This document shows positions 14,086 through 14,976 of a stretch of 14,976 nucleotides of DNA, piece after piece. Origin of the DNA: Porticoccaceae bacterium (GTDB lineage Bacteria > Pseudomonadota > Gammaproteobacteria > Pseudomonadales > Porticoccaceae); NCBI GenBank assembly GCA_030741175.1, contig JASLVT010000008.1, forward strand, positions 1 through 14,976, given 5' to 3'. The notes under the pieces are model-generated. The model was not told the DNA's origin. It worked only from the letters and a program-made list of their open reading frames with translations, and did not search any database. The position numbers and the translations under genes are program-made. How positions within the stretch are numbered: position 1 is the first letter of the stretch; each line of letters begins with the position of its first letter.

Positions 14086-14976
14086 ATGATTTCTAAAATC
14101 ACACGAAGAGATTTTATCAATGGTGTCGCTATTGGCACCGGAGCCAGCCTATTGATGCCGGGGCAACTTGTAGCGCAGCCAAGTGGATCGGTAACCAGTA
14201 ACAAATTTCCCAGCGACTATTACCCTCCAACGCTAACCGGCATGCGCGGTAGTCATGAAGGGTCCTATGAGGTTGCTCATGCGCTAGCTTGGAATGGGCA
14301 AAAGCCCGCTAACTATGACGCGTTGGATCAGCACTATGATTTGGTCGTTGTCGGCGCTGGCCAGAGTGGTCTTGCCGCTGCTTGGTATTATCGAAAGAAG
14401 ATGGGACCTAGTGCAAAAATACTATTGTTGGACAACCACGATGACTTTGGCGGGCATGCCAAGCGTAATGAATTTCATCAAGACGGCAATATGGTGCTTG
14501 GGTTGGGTGGAGCTCAAAATATTGAGCCTATGTCATCCTACAGTGAAGTGGCGGCGGAGTTATTAGAAGATATAGGGATTGATAAGCAGGCTCTAGCGGC
14601 AATGGACGTCAATACGCCTGATGATTTTTTGCTTGGCGGAAAACTTCGTGCCGATAATGGTATGACCGTTCCTACTGCGGAGGGCCATAAAACCCTGCGT
14701 GGTAACTGGTTAGGGTTTTTCCATGGAGCTAAGGGATATGAGGCGGCGGTAAAAGAGTTGCCCATTCCTGAGGAAGAACAAAATAAGTTGATTGCTTTTT
14801 TCGGTGGTGATCGGGATTTCTTAGATGATTTGTCTCTCTTGGAACAGTACAGATATGTTAAGTCCGTCAGTTATAACCAATTTTTGATCGAGCGAGTTGG
14901 TTTATCTGAACAAACCTTGCCTATACTCGGGTCTTTTTTGAGTATCTTAAAGGGCTCTTCTGGGTGGAACCATACT
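14086..14976 (+). CDS. Tat-exported FAD-dependent oxidoreductase, spermidine dehydrogenase-like (3' end outside window)
   Basis: The frame is open from the ATG at 14086 to the window end, giving 297 N-terminal residues. A twin-arginine signal is clear: TRRDFI (6-11) followed by a hydrophobic stretch to about residue 30. A segment PPTLTGMRGSHEGSYEVAHA (47-66) precedes the dinucleotide-binding motif VVVGAGQSGLAAAW (87-100), with Asp116 at the end of the second strand in LLLDNHDDFGGHAKRNEF. This arrangement fits the FAD-containing spermidine dehydrogenase-like family. Tat export implies folding with FAD in the cytoplasm and action in the periplasm. AAGGA at 14071-14075 supports the start. The gene follows the quinohemoprotein by 65 bp, so the two are probably co-transcribed and the cytochrome domain could accept electrons from it. 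Polyamine oxidation is one option, but the substrate is not proven. Confidence 0.82.
   Translation, partial: MISKITRRDFINGVAIGTGASLLMPGQLVAQPSGSVTSNKFPSDYYPPTLTGMRGSHEGSYEVAHALAWNGQKPANYDALDQHYDLVVVGAGQSGLAAAWYYRKKMGPSAKILLLDNHDDFGGHAKRNEFHQDGNMVLGLGGAQNIEPMSSYSEVAAELLEDIGIDKQALAAMDVNTPDDFLLGGKLRADNGMTVPTAEGHKTLRGNWLGFFHGAKGYEAAVKELPIPEEEQNKLIAFFGGDRDFLDDLSLLEQYRYVKSVSYNQFLIERVGLSEQTLPILGSFLSILKGSSGWNHT

Overview
The window looks like part of a gammaproteobacterial chromosome, probably a marine, aerobic, lipid- and terpenoid-degrading heterotroph. This rests on an acyl-CoA catabolic operon with Shine-Dalgarno sites before most genes, a large TonB-dependent receptor, a PQQ/cytochrome c periplasmic dehydrogenase and intermediate GC content. 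No RNA gene, insertion sequence or CRISPR array is visible. All genes are on the + strand. The genus cannot be fixed from the sequence alone.

Layout: (1) Positions 1-852 hold the C-terminal part of an APC-family permease. (2) Positions 853-1066 are a regulatory gap with three TTGGCA boxes, in alternating orientation, exactly 11 bp apart. (3) Positions 1067-9226 form one compact operon: acyl-CoA dehydrogenase (AtuD-like), a glutathione S-transferase family protein, carboxyltransferase beta subunit (AtuC-like), biotin carboxylase/biotin carrier alpha subunit (AtuF-like), an AtuA (DUF1446) protein, and a crotonase-family hydratase (AtuE-like). A strong intrinsic terminator follows at 9451-9488. 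(4) Positions 9227-9734 are a long intergenic region ending in a perfect 30-bp palindrome built from four TGACAT half-sites. (5) Positions 9735-14976 hold a TonB-dependent receptor, a periplasmic quinohemoprotein (N-terminal cytochrome c plus PQQ beta-propeller) and the start of a Tat-exported FAD oxidoreductase resembling spermidine dehydrogenases, cut by the window edge.

Reading: the operon is best explained as an acyclic terpene utilization (atu) cluster for citronellyl-CoA/geranyl-CoA breakdown. AtuD desaturates citronellyl-CoA, AtuC/AtuF carboxylate geranyl-CoA, and AtuE hydrates isohexenyl-glutaconyl-CoA. AtuA is a conserved partner without an assigned reaction. The closest alternative is leucine degradation (liu), but the DUF1446 gene is present and an HMG-CoA lyase gene is absent. 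Gene order (D-gst-C-F-A-E) differs from the Pseudomonas order ABCDEFGH, and atuB, atuG and atuH are not in the window. The downstream receptor/quinoprotein/FAD-enzyme block could supply uptake across the outer membrane and periplasmic oxidation of an alcohol or related substrate. Its link to terpenes is inference from position only.
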